DNA of 64,000 bases, taken from positions 4,898,001-4,962,000 of the forward strand of contig NC_079241.1 of the NCBI RefSeq assembly GCF_028009165.1. Reading direction: 5' to 3'. Numbering within the stretch: the stretch's first letter is position 1; each line of letters opens with the position of its first letter. Position numbers and translations under genes: made by a program. This document shows, piece by piece, positions 1 to 12,233 of the stretch. This stretch comes from Akanthomyces muscarius. Its lineage: Eukaryota > Ascomycota > Sordariomycetes > Hypocreales > Cordycipitaceae. The notes beneath the pieces were generated by a model, which was not told where the DNA came from, made no database searches, and saw only the letters and a list, made by a program, of their open reading frames with translations.

Positions 1-186
1 AGGCCATCTCCTCTGCAAGTTCCTCGGAGTGAGTTGGGTACGCCGCTGCTGAACCGCCCAAGCGAGTCTCAGTATACACTACCGCCGATCCGGTCGTTGG
101 CAGAGCGCGCCCACGATTCGCAGGAAAGAGACGAAAAGCATAAACGAGTTAGTATCGGGGGGCTGATTAACAGTACGGCACAATAG
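1..186 (+). CDS. C-terminal end of an unidentified protein (gene continues off the left edge)
   Basis: Frame 1 is open from the first base to a TAG at 184-186 and encodes 61 residues. The peptide is rich in Pro, Ser and Arg, holds the stretch PPIRSLAERAHDSQERDEKH, and ends in VSIGGLINSTAQ. Charged, disordered tails of this kind are common in fungal nuclear regulators, but no domain is visible and I assign no function. The 5' part lies outside the window. The only evidence for coding is that the frame is open and the composition looks like a real tail; it could also be a chance open frame. Confidence 0.45.
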   Translation, partial: RPSPLQVPRSELGTPLLNRPSESQYTLPPIRSLAERAHDSQERDEKHKRVSIGGLINSTAQ

Positions 187-621
187 TTGAAGCCACAAGG
201 TTTTAACCACAATTTTGCAAATTGTGAACGTTGTATGATTATGTATTTACGAGAATGCCGCTTACAGCTGGCACCCGGCGTTAGGCAAACTGGAAGGACG
301 GCGTATATCTCCTCCATGAACAAAATTAGACATGGCACGTTTTAATAAAATGCTAGACTTGGGGCTCTCTTAACAAAAAATACGTATGGATCCGATCACT
401 TGAGCGAGCGGAGAATCAGACGCCTTATGAGTTGAGGTACTCAGCTCCCGTCACGTGAAGTCGCGAGATATTCGTGGTGCGGGTCGAGATGCATTCGGTC
501 TCAACCTCACGTTTGCCACGAAGCCTCTTCATCGGCACCAATCCACATGCCTTTGTTTAAATGCTCAGTCTAAAGCTACTAAAATAACACAAGGCCTTGG
601 AGAGCCTGCGGTACCGAGAAC
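187..621. other. Intergenic region upstream of MLH1
   Basis: This 435-bp stretch separates the left-edge gene from MLH1 and should hold the 3' UTR of the first and the promoter of the second. A CACGTG E-box-like hexamer lies at 452-457. There is no clear TATA box near the MLH1 start. Nothing else stands out. Confidence 0.5.
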
Positions 622-2873
622 ATGGCTGAAATGATGGATCTCGATGCCGTGGCCGGTACCAAGCGCAAGGCGGATGTGGACAACGACGAACCGGCACCGC
701 CACGTCGTATTCGCGTAAGTCAGCCCGCCTGGTCAATTTCCGCTTGTGGAAGCAATGCTGAATTTTTAAAAAGGCTCTAGATATCGATGTAGTGAACAAG
801 ATTGCCGCTGGTGAAATTATTGTTGCACCCGTCCACGCGCTGAAGGAGCTTCTGGAGAATGCCATAGACGCAGGCAGCACTGCATTGGAGGTTCTTGTCA
901 AGGACGGCGGATTGAAATTGCTTCAGATTACAGACAATGGATCTGGGATTCAGAAGGACGATCTTGCCATCCTGTGTGAGCGACACACTACGTCAAAAAT
1001 TGCCGCGTTTGAAGATCTCGAGTCCATTTCCACATACGGCTTCCGCGGCGAGGCCCTTGCAAGCATAAGTCATATCGCCCATTTGACAGTCACCACAAAA
1101 ACAAAGGATTCGCCTCTAGCTTGGCGTGCGCACTATCTGGATGGCAAGCTTGTGCCTAGCAAGCCAGGTCAGCCAGCAGAGCCCAAAGGCGTCGCTGGTC
1201 GCCCTGGGACCCAAATTGCGGTCGAAGATTTGTTCTTCAGTATACCCACGAGACGCAAGGCATTTAGATCCTATGCGGACGAATTCAACAAGATTATAGA
1301 CATGGTTGGGCGATATGCCATCCATTCCGCGGGGGTCGGCTTCACATGCAAAAAGGCCGGCGAATCTTCTACAAATCTGTCAATACCAGCAGCCGCAAAT
1401 GCGGTCGATAGAGTGCGCCAGATATATGGCGGAGGTGTTGCAAACGAGCTGGTTGAGGTCAATGCTGCTGATGTTCGCTGGGGCTTCGAGGCCAATGCAC
1501 TGGTGACGAACGCCAATTACCACATCAAGAAGACAACCTTGGTGCTGTTTATCAACCACCGCTCCGTGGAGTCGACGAATATAAAAAAGGCCGTTGAGCA
1601 GGTCTACTCGGCATTTCTACCAAAGGGCGGGCACCCCTTTGTGTACCTGAGCCTCGCCATTGACCCAACAAGAGTCGACGTAAATGTGCATCCCACCAAG
1701 AAGGAAGTTCATTTCCTCAATGAAGATGAAATCATCCAAGACGTCTGCAACGCAATCACCAATGCCCTCACAGCGGTTGACACTAGCCGCACTTTCAAAA
1801 CCCAAACGCTGATTCCGGGTGCACGGCCGATGGACAGCAATGCCGCCAAAGACGGCGAGGGGCCAGTCGAAACAGTACTGGCGAGCGGCAAGCGTGTGCG
1901 GCGGAATTCGAATGATCTGGTGCGTACAGACACAGCTGAGCGCAAGATCACCAGCATGTTTGCGCGCACTGAATCCGGCGAGGCGAGCGGCAGCGGCGGC
2001 GCCCGCGCTGACGAGCCCATAGCGGTGCCCGAGCCCGTCGAGTACGAAACCGTCGACCGCGCGTACGTGTCCTGCCCGCTGGCGAGCATCAAGGAGCTGC
2101 GCGCCGAGGTGCGGAACAACATCCACAACGAGCTGACGGACATGTTCACCTCGCACACCTTTGTCGGCATCGTCGACGAGCAGCGGCGTCTGGCCGCCGT
2201 CCAGGGCGGCGTCAAGCTGTTCCTCGTCGACTACGGACACACGTGCTTTGAGTACTTTTACCAGCTCGGCCTGACCGACTTCGGCAACATGGGCGCCCTC
2301 CGCTTCAGCCCGCCGCTGGACCTCAACGAGCTGCTGACGCTGGGGGCCACGGAAGAAAAAGCGCTCCTCGGCGCCGCCGACGACGACTTTGACACGGCCG
2401 CCATTGTCGCGCGCATCACCGCCCGGCTCGTGGAGAAGCGTCAGATGCTGCACGAGTACTTTTCGCTCGAGATCTCGCCCGCGGCCGAGCTCGTCTCGCT
2501 GCCGCTCCTCGTCAAGGGCTACACGCCGCCGATGGGCAAGCTGCCGCGCTTCCTGCTGCGCCTCGGCCCTCACGTCGACTGGGACAGCGAGCGCGGCTGC
2601 TTCGAGACGTTTCTGCGCGAGCTGGCCACGTTTTACGTGCCGGAGCAGCTCCCGCCCGGGCCGGTGCCGGGGACGGACACGGACACGGAAAACAAGCAGG
2701 AGCCGCTGCACCCGGAGCTGCGAAAGAGACGGCAACATGTGCGGTGGGCCGTGGAGCACATCTTTTTTCCGGCCTTCAAGGCGAGGTTGGTGGCGACGCG
2801 CTCCCTGATGGACGGTGGCGTGTTGGAAGTGGCTAGCCTCAAGGGCTTGTATCGTGTCTTTGAGCGTTGTTGA
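622..2873 (+). CDS. MLH1: DNA mismatch repair protein Mlh1 (MutL homologue)
   Basis: Mlh1 is a GHKL ATPase that pairs with Pms1 (MutL-alpha) or Mlh3 and acts after MutS recognises a mismatch, in the nucleus. Exon 1 is 622-714 and exon 2 is 774-2873, split by a 59-nt GTAAGT...AAG intron, giving 730 aa, close to the usual fungal length. The N-terminal ATPase motifs are all visible: NKIAAGE (about residue 40), ELLENAIDAGS (about 55-66), DNGSGI, TYGFRGEALASI and GTQIAVEDLFFSIPTRRKAF. The transducer domain ends near VDVNVHPTKKEVHFL. A linker follows, with a QRK/SMF-like patch (RKITSMF), then the Mlh1 C-terminal dimerisation domain. The protein ends in FERC, the invariant Mlh1 tail that contributes to the Pms1 endonuclease site. 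The chosen ATG lies in a short first exon and keeps the frame into the conserved core. The gene is convergent with SYO1, with about 226 bp between stops. Confidence 0.97.
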
Positions 2874-3099
2874 TGGGTGGGTATCTGACGGGGGGGAGGT
2901 TGTCCCTGATGGGTTTACACGGGCGCTTTGATGAATTTGCTGGGAAATTTACGATACATGTCTTGTGATGATAAACCGTGGCTTGGGAACGGGTGGAACA
3001 AATGCAACCAGAGCTATATTCAATAGCAACTAGTATATAAATCTATATGCTTTTAATATCCCTTTTACTCTTTTTTGGGGGTCATCACATCATGTTGTT

Positions 3100-5203
3100 T
3101 TAGTTCTTGGGCTTGTGCTTTGCCTTGTATGCGAGGAACCTCGTCAAGTTCAAGACAGTCTCATCAGCTCGCTGTCTCAGCTCCGGCTGCGTCTTCTTGT
3201 CCACCGACTTGGCCATGGTGCGCGCCTTGGGGACAGCCTCCTCGAGATGCTTGGCAAAGCTGTTGGCCCAGAACACCTCAGCATCGTACGCAAAGTCCTC
3301 GTCGCCGTAGACTTCAAAGAGCTGGTTGAGCGCCTCGACGGCCTCTGCCGCAGGCGTCTGCGGCAGCGACGAGACGACGGTGACGAGGAACGTGCCGAGC
3401 TCACGGTTCATGTCCACGGGGCACGGGTCCAGCGCCAGCTGGCCGACGACGCCGATGCATTTGACGCCGAGGCTCTGGAACGGGTCCTCGTCCTGCGGCT
3501 GCTCGGTGCCGCTGCTGCCCTTGGTGACTTGGTAGAGGGTGATGAACTTGCGCTGCTCGTCCGGCTTGAGGGGTGTCTTGCTGCGCAGGGCGCGCGCAAC
3601 GGCCCAGGAGAGACCGGTCACCTGCGTGGCGAGGCCGAGATCGGCGGTGTCGGAGGCGAGAATGGGAGAGATGACCTGATTCCAGATGGACTTGGCAGCT
3701 GGTGACCAGGCGGCGAGGATGCCGGCGTTGTGGTCATCAGAGAAGTCCACCACCGAAAGAGACCATGCGATGTTGTTGAGAGCGGACAGAGAATGGCCTT
3801 GCATATCCATCGAGACTTCATTGGAAGGCTGGGAAGCGGCAATGCGGATGAGCTCGGGGAGCGCTTTTTTCAGCAGAGCCTGCAGAACGGGAAGATCGTC
3901 AATATTTTCGTCGTCTTCGTCGCCACCAAGAACCATATCCATGTCGGCTTGCATTTCTTCGTGAGTCATTTCGTCATCGTCTTCCTCCTCGTCCATGCCC
4001 TCGTCACCGCTCTCTGAGCGTACATCGTCATCCGCTTCATCCATGTCTTCGTCATCGGCCGCGTCTTCTCCCTTGGGAGCACGAGCTTCGTTCTTGCCGG
4101 CAGCCTTGACAGCTTCGGCAGGACCGCCCATGACAGCAATCAAGCTGGTACCAATAGAGGCAAGGGTCTCGAGGGCCAGCTGCTGGTACTGAGCTGCGTC
4201 AGACCAGCTCTCGCCAGCAGCGGGAGGCTCGTCGGCGGAATACGCAGCAAGGACTTTGGTGAGGGTGGGTATCAAGATAGACTCGTCGGCCTCGCTCGGT
4301 ATTTGCGCCTCTCGTGACGTTTCCAGTGAGGCGAAGAGGTTGTGTAGGATGGCGCAGGCCAACACGCCTTCGCCGTCGAGCTTGTCCTTGAGAGACAGGA
4401 GCGTCTCAAATGTATCGTTTCCGGCAGTGCTGATGGCTTGCGCCAGCTTGTCGTTATCCTCGCATAGCAACATCAAGCAAGCCAATGCATCGGGTCGGAG
4501 GCTCGATGCGCTGTCAGATTCGCTCGAGATATCATCATGTTTTGTGATGAGCACAACAAGAAGCTGTGTAAGCGTAGGGTTGGATGCGATGGCCTCGAGA
4601 ATGTCGTCACCAGCCTCGGCGAGAGCGGTAAGAAGAGACAGGAGAGATCCAATGATGCTGGTTATGGTATCTTGTTCGGCTTTGGGGAGTTTGGAGAACT
4701 TGGGTTCGGTAGCCGTAATTCGTTGTGTGAACTACAGGTTCAAGTCAGTACTGAGCGTCGTCGACAGGGTTTGCGTGCGGCAGCGATTGTGATGCTGCAC
4801 TACAATTACTCACGTTCTTTGAAGCATACTCAATAGCAGTCAACACATCCGATCTGAAGAGATGAATGCAAAAGTCGGCTTCTTCCTCCTGCGCAAGAAC
4901 TTGGAGGATTCCCCAGCCGGCAGCGCGGCTCTCGAGAGCTGTGTCGGTGATTGTCTCGTTGAGGATGGTGTGGACGACCTGCTCGCGGAGTAGGAGTTTG
5001 CGGCACTTGGTATCCTGAATTATGTTGGAGATGGCAGAAGCAGCAGCGGTACGCTTCTTGGTGTCGGTGCTCTTGAGGTCCTTGATGGCGGGGAGAATCT
5101 TGGCCTCGCGCAGAGCGGCGAGCTCTGGATCTGAAGGCGGCTTGACAGGTTTTGCGAGGGGATCTTTGCGCGCACCGGCGCGGTTGCGTCTGGACTTGCC
5201 CAT
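3100..5203 (-). CDS. SYO1: Symportin Syo1, HEAT/ARM-repeat import chaperone for Rpl5 and Rpl11
   Basis: Syo1 binds newly made ribosomal proteins Rpl5 and Rpl11 and brings them together to the nucleus through importin for 5S RNP assembly. Exon 1 is 5203-4814 and exon 2 is 4731-3100, separated by an 82-nt GTGAGT...TAG intron (phase 0), giving 673 aa. The N-terminus MGKSRRNRAGARKD is the basic signal seen in the family. The rest is an all-helical repeat solenoid. A long acidic insertion lies near residues 300-350 (DEEDMDEADDDV, then EEDDDEMTHEEMQADMDMV), matching the acidic loop that binds Rpl11 in the characterised Chaetomium protein. A generic HEAT-repeat protein is the alternative, but the N-terminus together with the acidic loop argues for Syo1. 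It is divergent from the next gene with about 560 bp between starts. Confidence 0.88.
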
Positions 5204-5767
5204 GTTGCGGATTTCGATTCGCTCCTTGCTGAGCCTTTATCGGCAGTAAATTATCCTTCGAAGACGTAAAGCAGCGGATCACTGGCAGTGAAGCTATCTG
5301 CGACTGAAAACAAATTTGTCGTCTGCCCCACCGATCCAAAATTGCAGGTCCTCTTTGCCTGTTTGCCTGTATATTTGGTGGCTTCAGTGCGGTCCCTGAC
5401 GGTTCAGTGGGGCGGCGGGACAATCTACAGCGGAGACTGCCTCTGAGTTGCCCTGAAGCCGGGGCCGGCTTCAGGGAGCTGTCTTGCTGCTCTGCCGTCC
5501 CGCCAAGCATGACAGCTCATCCTTCAGCTGTCCGGCCGCCGGCCCTCCACAGATAGCTTCCCTGCTTCATCTTCCAACAACACTGGCCAGAGGCCGACTA
5601 CAGCTTTTATTTTCCCGTCTGCTGCGCGTGGCGGGGCAGGGCTTCGATCGGCGCTTGGAAACTCGTCGCTCACCTGTCATTTCACCCGTTGCGGCGCAAT
5701 GTGAGATAGCTCCGGCGATCGACACACAGATTCCCCCCGTTCCGCCTCTACGCCCCCGGCCAGCGTC
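5204..5767. other. Divergent intergenic region, SYO1 / glycosyltransferase-like gene
   Basis: This 564-bp stretch lies between two start codons facing away from each other and probably serves as promoter for both. It is GC-rich with pyrimidine runs on the + strand towards the second gene. I see no convincing TATA box and no other gene. Confidence 0.45.
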
Positions 5768-7993
5768 ATGGCGTCTTCAACGGTCGGCCGCTGGTTCTCG
5801 CAGAATGTGTGGGTGCCCGATGAGAACCTTGCCAAGAAAGACGACGATTTGAAGCTTCCGCACCACACTGGAAACAACTGGCAGGCTGCTCGCAAGCCTC
5901 GGCGGCGGACCCTGATTCGTTGTGCCGTCTATGCGCTTGTCGTCGTCTGCTTCGTCCTTTTTCTTCGTCGCATAACATACTCGCCCGAGGAGGATATCGT
6001 GCGCCCATACTCGCAATACCGACACAATGACCCTGCGTCAAAAGGCGTACCGACGCAGCTCACCGCGCCAAAGGCGACGACCAAACCCTCCGTCGACACA
6101 AAGCCTGCCGACCACTCGCTCGAAGAACCCGCCGCAGGTAAATCAGCGGACGATGCAAGACACTATAAAGGCACGCTCAAGTTTAGAGCACTCTCTGCAA
6201 GCCTTCGACAGCTGAGCTCGGCCCGTCTCGGCACGGGGGCCAATACCGTCATGTTCGCAGCATCCAATGTGCAGAGCGCGGCGACCGTACTCCCGATGGC
6301 GTGTCAAAGAGCAGCGTCGCAAAATGACCGCATCTACTTTGTGCTTTTCGGAGATAGCGATATTGAGCTAGAGAAGCTGCTCAAAATCAATGGCATTGAC
6401 AAGTCCTGCAAAATCCTTGCCATTGGTAAGCATCTACCTTCCCATACAGCAGAATCACTCTAACAATTTCTACAGACGCTCGTCCCGATCAAAGTCGACA
6501 GTTGAGCAGCTCTCGTTTGGCATTCGCTTCTGCCCGCGCAATGTGTAAGTCTCGTAACCGATATCAGATTTGGTTCCATGATCTAACTGGTGCAGACTAT
6601 ATCGGAACTTATATAAAGCCTCTTGCTGTCATTGTGGATGGCTCTTTTATTGAAGACCGGCCGTTTCTTGACGGGATTAAAGATCAGATGATAGATTCTC
6701 CTCGAATACCTCTGATAGAGCTGCCTACCAGGGCTGAATCTCGTTTCTCATGGATGTCACACTTGGACGCCACAGCGCTGGCTGGTAAGTTGAGCCACTG
6801 AGTACGACGGTGGATCGGATAAAAGCTAACTGGTCTCACAGAGTGGAATGACGTACAATTGAACATTTTAATACATGCCCCGCCTACAGGAACTGGAAAC
6901 CTCAAGCGTCTCCTGCGATCACTCGCTGCGGCTGATCTGGCTGGCCACAGAATCCCGCAGATCACTGTCGAACTACCCCCAACGATTGACATCTCGCTGG
7001 AGAGGTTTTTGAATACTTTCCAATGGCCTCGCTCCAGATTCGCTGGCTCCAGCCCCAATATGCTGACGCTACGACATCGTATTCAGCACGAAAAGCCCAG
7101 CGCAAGTGAGAGCGCGGTCCGTTTGCTCGAGTCGTTCTGGCCGAGTGACACTACCAAGAGCCATGCTCTTATCCTATCACCTCACACAGAGGTGTCTCCT
7201 CAATTTTTCCACTGTAAGTCTTCGTGAATTCTAAGGGAAGAGTTGTGACTGATTGCGAGTAGACGTCAAATACGCACTACTCCATAGGCACTATGGTGCT
7301 GCTGCTGGCGAGGATGACCCGTACAAACTCATGTTTGGTATTTCGTTCACCGTACCCGAGACTCATCTACACAACACGTCACCATTTTCTGCACCAGTGG
7401 CTGCGAAAGAGGGAACATCATTTGTATGGCAGGCACCGAGCAGTGACGCTTTGCTTGTTTTCGGTGATAAATGGGTCGAGCTACACGGCTATGTATCGCA
7501 AAGCCTACAGGCGCAAAAAGCCGGGACTGCTGTGCCTACCTTGACGCAGTCCAAGGATGTTGCGGAAGGCAAACCAGCGTGGCTGGAGTATATGCTGCAG
7601 TTGTGCCGTCTCCGCAGCTACTTCACCGTGTATCCGAGCAAAGAAACTGCGGACGCAATTATCGGCGTCTATAACGATCTACCCGACGTTCCTGACGGGC
7701 GCGAGAAGAGCGAAACGGAGGCACAAAGAGGCAGCAGCTTCGACGCCGGATCGCAGGTGGATATGCTCAACACGTTGCCCGACGGCGGCGCCCTGCCCAG
7801 CCTGCACAAGATACCGGCTCTCGCTTGGCAGGGCCAAGTTAGCACCATCGACGACATTGTGCAGGAGTCGCACAAGCAGGCGGCCGAGTTCCGACGCGAG
7901 ATTGGAACGTGCAAGGATCCAGAAGCTGTTGTTAGACGCGATAGATATGCCGCGGATCTCTTCTGCGCAGTGAAGGAGAAGAGCGCATCGTGA
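5768..7993 (+). CDS. Putative type II membrane glycosyltransferase-like protein
   Basis: Five exons: 5768-6425, 6476-6544, 6596-6784, 6842-7213 and 7263-7993. All introns are 49-57 nt with GTAAG donors, and the product is 672 aa. A short cytosolic N-terminus precedes one membrane segment (about residues 49-66, CAVYALVVVCFVLFL), then a low-complexity stem and a large luminal domain, the layout of a Golgi type II enzyme. The luminal part begins a nucleotide-sugar-like fold with GANTVMFAASN and contains DARPDQ and VIVDGSF segments. Similar fungal proteins are commonly labelled glycosyltransferase 2, and I follow that with caution. I cannot point to a proven DxD catalytic motif or name donor and acceptor. 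The start is the first ATG with an in-frame membrane anchor. Its stop lies about 120 bp from the convergent DUF202 gene. Confidence 0.7.
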
Positions 7994-8113
7994 GGAGAGG
8001 CCGGAGCGGGGCCTTGCTTTCTTGTTTATATTTAACAGTGAACGGCTCAAAGTCGTTGAGTTTCGTTTTTCATTAGATGACATAAATACAAACATTGTAC
8101 GGAGTACAGCAGA

Positions 8114-8966
8114 TTATTCTAATGCTCTTGCAGAATCTCTCAATCTGTTGGTGACGAGCAGCACCAGGCAAGTAGCAAATATACAGGCCGAGAGAACACC
8201 AAGAACCTGTCACTCGATACATTAGCGTTCTTGCTGGCGAAGATGACATAGCCGGACCTGACGGGGAAGCCTTACCGTTTGTGTTCTCCATCCAGACTGC
8301 ACAATGGCGGCTCGCTGGCTATACAAATTGACGGTTCCTGCGGCCAAAGCTCGTCAGCACAAAGAGCGGTAGAGACCATTTCAGCAGGAGGAGAGAAACT
8401 ACACGCACGTATATAGTTTGATATGCCCACCGCCAGGGTGAGCACCGCCAGCACCCAAAAGATGGCGCCGAGCGGCTTGGCAATCTGCCGCTCGAGGGCT
8501 GTGGGCTGCTGCTTGAGGTGAAACGACAGCGTCATGGCCATGGAGACAATGGCCATGAGCACCGACAGCCGCAGGTAGGAAAGAAATGCTAGTAGCTCAG
8601 GGTCAGCTATACACAATTTTTGTGAATGAATATCTTGTCTGTCCGTACTGCGTTCGTTGGCGCAGTGGTCGCGCGCGTCGCTGCTCTCATTATCAAAGAG
8701 CAGCGCCCCGAGAATGGGCCAGCGGAAAAAGGTCGACGTGCCGGCATGTCCACATCTACAGCATGATGAGCATTTCACGTCTCGTTTAGTAGCGCCTTCG
8801 GCCCGGCCTGCGCTCTCTCGAGCGAGTAGTCGCGGCCAAGGGGAGAGGCGGGATGCTCTGCTGCTCACCCGATTTGGCCGACCTGGACGGGCTGGTACAG
8901 CGACGCGATCGGTACGCAGGACCGCGTCGTCTGCGCTTCGTGGTCGACTTGCTCAGCGACCGACAT
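8114..8966 (-). CDS. Small DUF202-family membrane protein, five exons
   Basis: Exons are 8966-8869, 8755-8649, 8588-8409, 8337-8276 and 8206-8114 (introns 60-113 nt), giving 179 aa. Every junction restores a conserved segment: NERT|FLSYLRLSV across intron 2, and NYI|RTVNLYSQRAAIVQSGW across intron 3. DUF202 proteins have three membrane helices. Here these are the helix after FLSYLRLSV, one around LGAIFWVLAVLTLAVGI, and a C-terminal one around VLGVLSACIFATCLVLLV. The family signature DARDHCANERT just before helix 1 is present. DUF202 resembles the membrane part of the vacuolar transporter chaperone Vtc1, but its own role is not established. The ATG chosen (MSVAEQVDHEAQ) gives the usual short hydrophilic N-terminus. 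Coding this small gene with exons as short as 62 nt hides it from simple ORF scans. Confidence 0.85.
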
Positions 8967-9842
8967 GAAGAGCGAGAGGATTGTGAGACGGACCGCTCCT
9001 GTTGCGGAGGGTTGATCTTGTGCAGTTGCTGCTGGACACCCGCGGCGCGGAAAGTTTAAAATTGCCTGTCCGGCGCGGGCCTTGAGCCTCTTGGCGTCTT
9101 GGCCTCGGAGGTCATGGTCTGGCGGGGTTGCGTCATTGCAGCTCGCCGTTCGCCGTCCAGCTGTCCTCAATACCGTGTATAAGATTGACGAGGGATGGCA
9201 GTGGAGTTTACTTGGTTGAATGATTTTATTTCATTCCATCATTTTGCTTTATCCAGGATTCTGGGAAAGAGTACAAGTGGCCCGACATCGGTGTTGATGG
9301 CCCTTACTAGCTTACCTACCTATATCATTAACCATTGAATGCCAAATCCGCACATTATGGTTTCAACAATATGACACTAATGAGACCCTTGGGCTTTTCC
9401 ATTTTTTAAGGCGAGAAGCTATATTTTCGAAGCGGGTTTCCCCCGCTAACCCGGTTCTGTCTGCTCTCAACCATTGTCAAGTCCGCCCTCGACATCGGAG
9501 ACATAGGACCAGCTCAGCTGTCGAGCTTCAAATTAAACACGCAAGGATTCTTGAGAATTAAACCGCTTTTCCTTGGAAGACATCCAAGCCACGGAACCGA
9601 TAAACGGCCAAACCGGCACCTGTACCCTTGTAAATACCCGTGGAAACCATTGTAACGTAAACTCGCTCTCCAGCGCGGTTGCCTCACAGCGTGCGCCACC
9701 AGACGCTAGCACTAATCCTCTTACAGTTATCCCGAGCCGACTATCCAGTTCGTGTATAAATGACGGTTAAATGTCGTCCTCTTTCCCTTTTTTTTTTTTA
9801 CCATGTAACGTTTCTAAACCTCGCAGTTGACGCTCAACAAGT
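8967..9842. promoter_or_regulatory. Divergent intergenic region with the TATA box of the GH89 gene
   Basis: The stretch lies between the divergent DUF202 and GH89 starts. A TATAAA at 9755-9760 sits about 83 bp before the GH89 ATG and is the likely core promoter. A run of thirteen T (about 9788-9800) follows in the leader. An ACCTACCTA motif occurs at 9313-9322. No gene is visible. Confidence 0.5.
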
Positions 9843-12233
9843 ATGAGAATTCTGGCAGTTCTGTGTCTCGGCGCCAGCTTGCTGGCCAATGCCGCCCCTA
9901 CAGATGGCATTCGAGCCTTGGCTGATCGCTTCCTGGACGGAAAAGGCGACGCCTTTGAGTTTACCTTGTCCGAAAATAACGGCAACTGGTCTCGCTGGAA
10001 CGCGCCCACGAATGACAACTACACGGTGGCCGCGGCGAAAAACGGCAAGATACATATCCAGGGCACCACTCTCAGTGCTCTGGCTCGCGGGTACGCACCA
10101 AGCCGCTTGGCACTCATCCCCAGGAAATTAACACTGAATCAGGCTGCGTCACTATGCAAACGATGTGCTTGATATTGATGACTTTTGGTTTTTCCAGCGA
10201 AGCCAAAAGCTGCCCAACAACCTGCCGCTGCCAGCAAAGCCCATTGCCGGCTCCAGTTCTGTTCCATGGCGTTATAACCTAAACACTGGTGAGCCTGAAA
10301 GATGCAGCAGCAAATTGATTTATACGCTAATACTTGTCAAATTGTAGTGACCTTTGCCTACTCTTTTGCTTGGTATCAATGGAACGACTGGGAAAAGCTG
10401 CTCGACTGGGCCGCCCTCCACGGCGTCAACTTCCAGCTGGCCTGGGTGGGCTATGAGAAGATTTACCTCGACAGTTTCCGCCAGCTCGGTATGAAGGACG
10501 ACGACATTCTCGACTTTTTCAGCGGGCCGGCCTTTCAGCCCTGGAACCGCTTCGGCAACATCAAGGGCACCTGGGGCCCCGAGCGCCGGCTCTCCATGGC
10601 GTGGATCGACCAGCAGTTTGCGCTGCAAAAGCAGATTGTCGCCCGCATGGTGCAGCTCGGCATCACGCCCATCCTTCCCGCCTTTCCCGGGTTTGTGCCC
10701 GATGCATTCGCGCGCGTCAAGCCGGACGCGAATGTCGTCCGGGCGCCGGCCTGGGGAGGGCTGCCCGAGGACAACAACAATACCCATGCGCTGTTCCTAA
10801 GCCCGCTGGACGACTCCTACGCCGAAATCCAGAAGCTGTTCGTGGAGACCCAGATCAAAGAATACGGCAATGTCACAAACATGTACGCCATGGACCAGTT
10901 CAACGAAATCAACCCCGTCTCGGGCGACCCAAGCTATCTAGCCAATGTTTCCAAGAACTCGTACACAGCACTGACGGCTGCCAATCCCGCTGCGGTCTGG
11001 ATCATGCAGGGATGGCTATTCTACCTGAGCGCCGGAAACTTCTGGACGCAGGATCGCATTGATGCCTACCTGAGCGGACCGCAAGACGAGGCCGGCATGG
11101 TCATTCTCGACCTGTTCAGCGAGACGGCGCCGCAGTGGCAGCGAACAAAGAGCTATTCGGGCCGACCCTGGATCTGGTGCCAGGTGCACGACTTTGGTGG
11201 CAATCAGAATCTGTTTGGAAAGATTACCAATACGACTGTGAACCCAATGGAGGCACTGCAAGAGTCTGGTTCCATGGTCGGGCTGGGCATTGCCACGGAA
11301 GCATACGAGGGCAACGAAGTCATCTACGATCTCTTCTTCGACCAAGGCTGGTCCAAGACGCCCATTGACACCGTTTCATACTTTCATGATTGGACGACAA
11401 GACGGTACTCGGGTGTGAAGAAGCTGCCGGCTTCGCTGTACCGAGCATGGGAGCTTCTGCGCTCCACCGTCTACGACTACCAGTCTTCCGCCCTCATTGG
11501 CGTGCCCGTGTCCGTCTACCAGGTCGAGCCCAACGTAACCGGCCTGCACAACATGACCACCGGCAAGCCCACCGCGCTGCACTACGACCCCAAGGCGCTG
11601 CTGCCCATCTGGGGTCTCTTCCTCGGCGCAGCCACCGAGCAGCCGGGCCTCTGGTCCGAGCCCGGCTTCCGTCTCGACGTGGTCGACGTGACGCGCCAGG
11701 TGATGAGCAACGCCTTTGACCACCTATACCTGGACGTTGCGTCGGCCTTTACGCAGAAGCGGCCGGCGTCGGACGTGTTCCGGCGCGGCGCGAGGATGCT
11801 CGCGTTCCTCGACGACCTGGACGCGCTGCTCTCGACGCAGGAGCACTTTACGCTGCGCAAGTGGCTGGACGCCGCCCACGCGTGGGGCGAGAGCACCGGC
11901 GAAAAGGACTCGGTGGCGTACAATGCGCGCAGCCAGGTTACCATCTGGGCGCCGCAGACGCTCCTCAACGACTACGCGGCCAAGGCGTGGTCGGGGCTCG
12001 TCTCGACGTACTACGGCCAGCGCTGGCGCATCTTTGTGGACAAGCTGGTGGATGCGCTGGAGAATCACGACGGCAAGCTGGACTATGCGGCACTGCACAA
12101 GGATATTGGCGAGTTCCAGACGTCGTGGCAGACCAAGGGATACAATATTGAGGGTGGGATGGCGTCCAAGAGCGCCGCGGATGTGCAGGACGTTGTCGAG
12201 TCAATCAAGCAGCGCTGGCATGATGATCTGTAA
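9843..12233 (+). CDS. Secreted alpha-N-acetylglucosaminidase, family GH89
   Basis: GH89 enzymes (human NAGLU) release terminal alpha-linked GlcNAc with retention of configuration. Exons are 9843-10090, 10143-10288 and 10348-12233, giving 759 aa against 743 for human NAGLU. A signal peptide is clear (MRILAVLCLGASLLANA-AP), so the protein is secreted or vacuolar. The order is N-domain, then the barrel starting at VTFAYSFAWYQWNDWEKLLDW, then an all-helical C-domain. Two glutamates match the family's catalytic pair: E318 in QFNEINPVSGDPSYL (human E316) and E455 in EGNEVIYDLFFDQGW (human E446). The segments WVGYEKIYLDSF and LGMKDDDILDFFSGPAF are also typical. Several N-glycosylation sequons are present. 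The natural substrate in fungi is not settled; host or bacterial glycans and the fungus's own glycoconjugates are possibilities. Confidence 0.93.

Noticed and set aside
1617..2759. 380-codon open frame antisense to MLH1
   Set aside because: Composition is that of a shadow frame (Arg/Val/Leu/His-rich, no motif), and it covers conserved Mlh1 sequence on the other strand.
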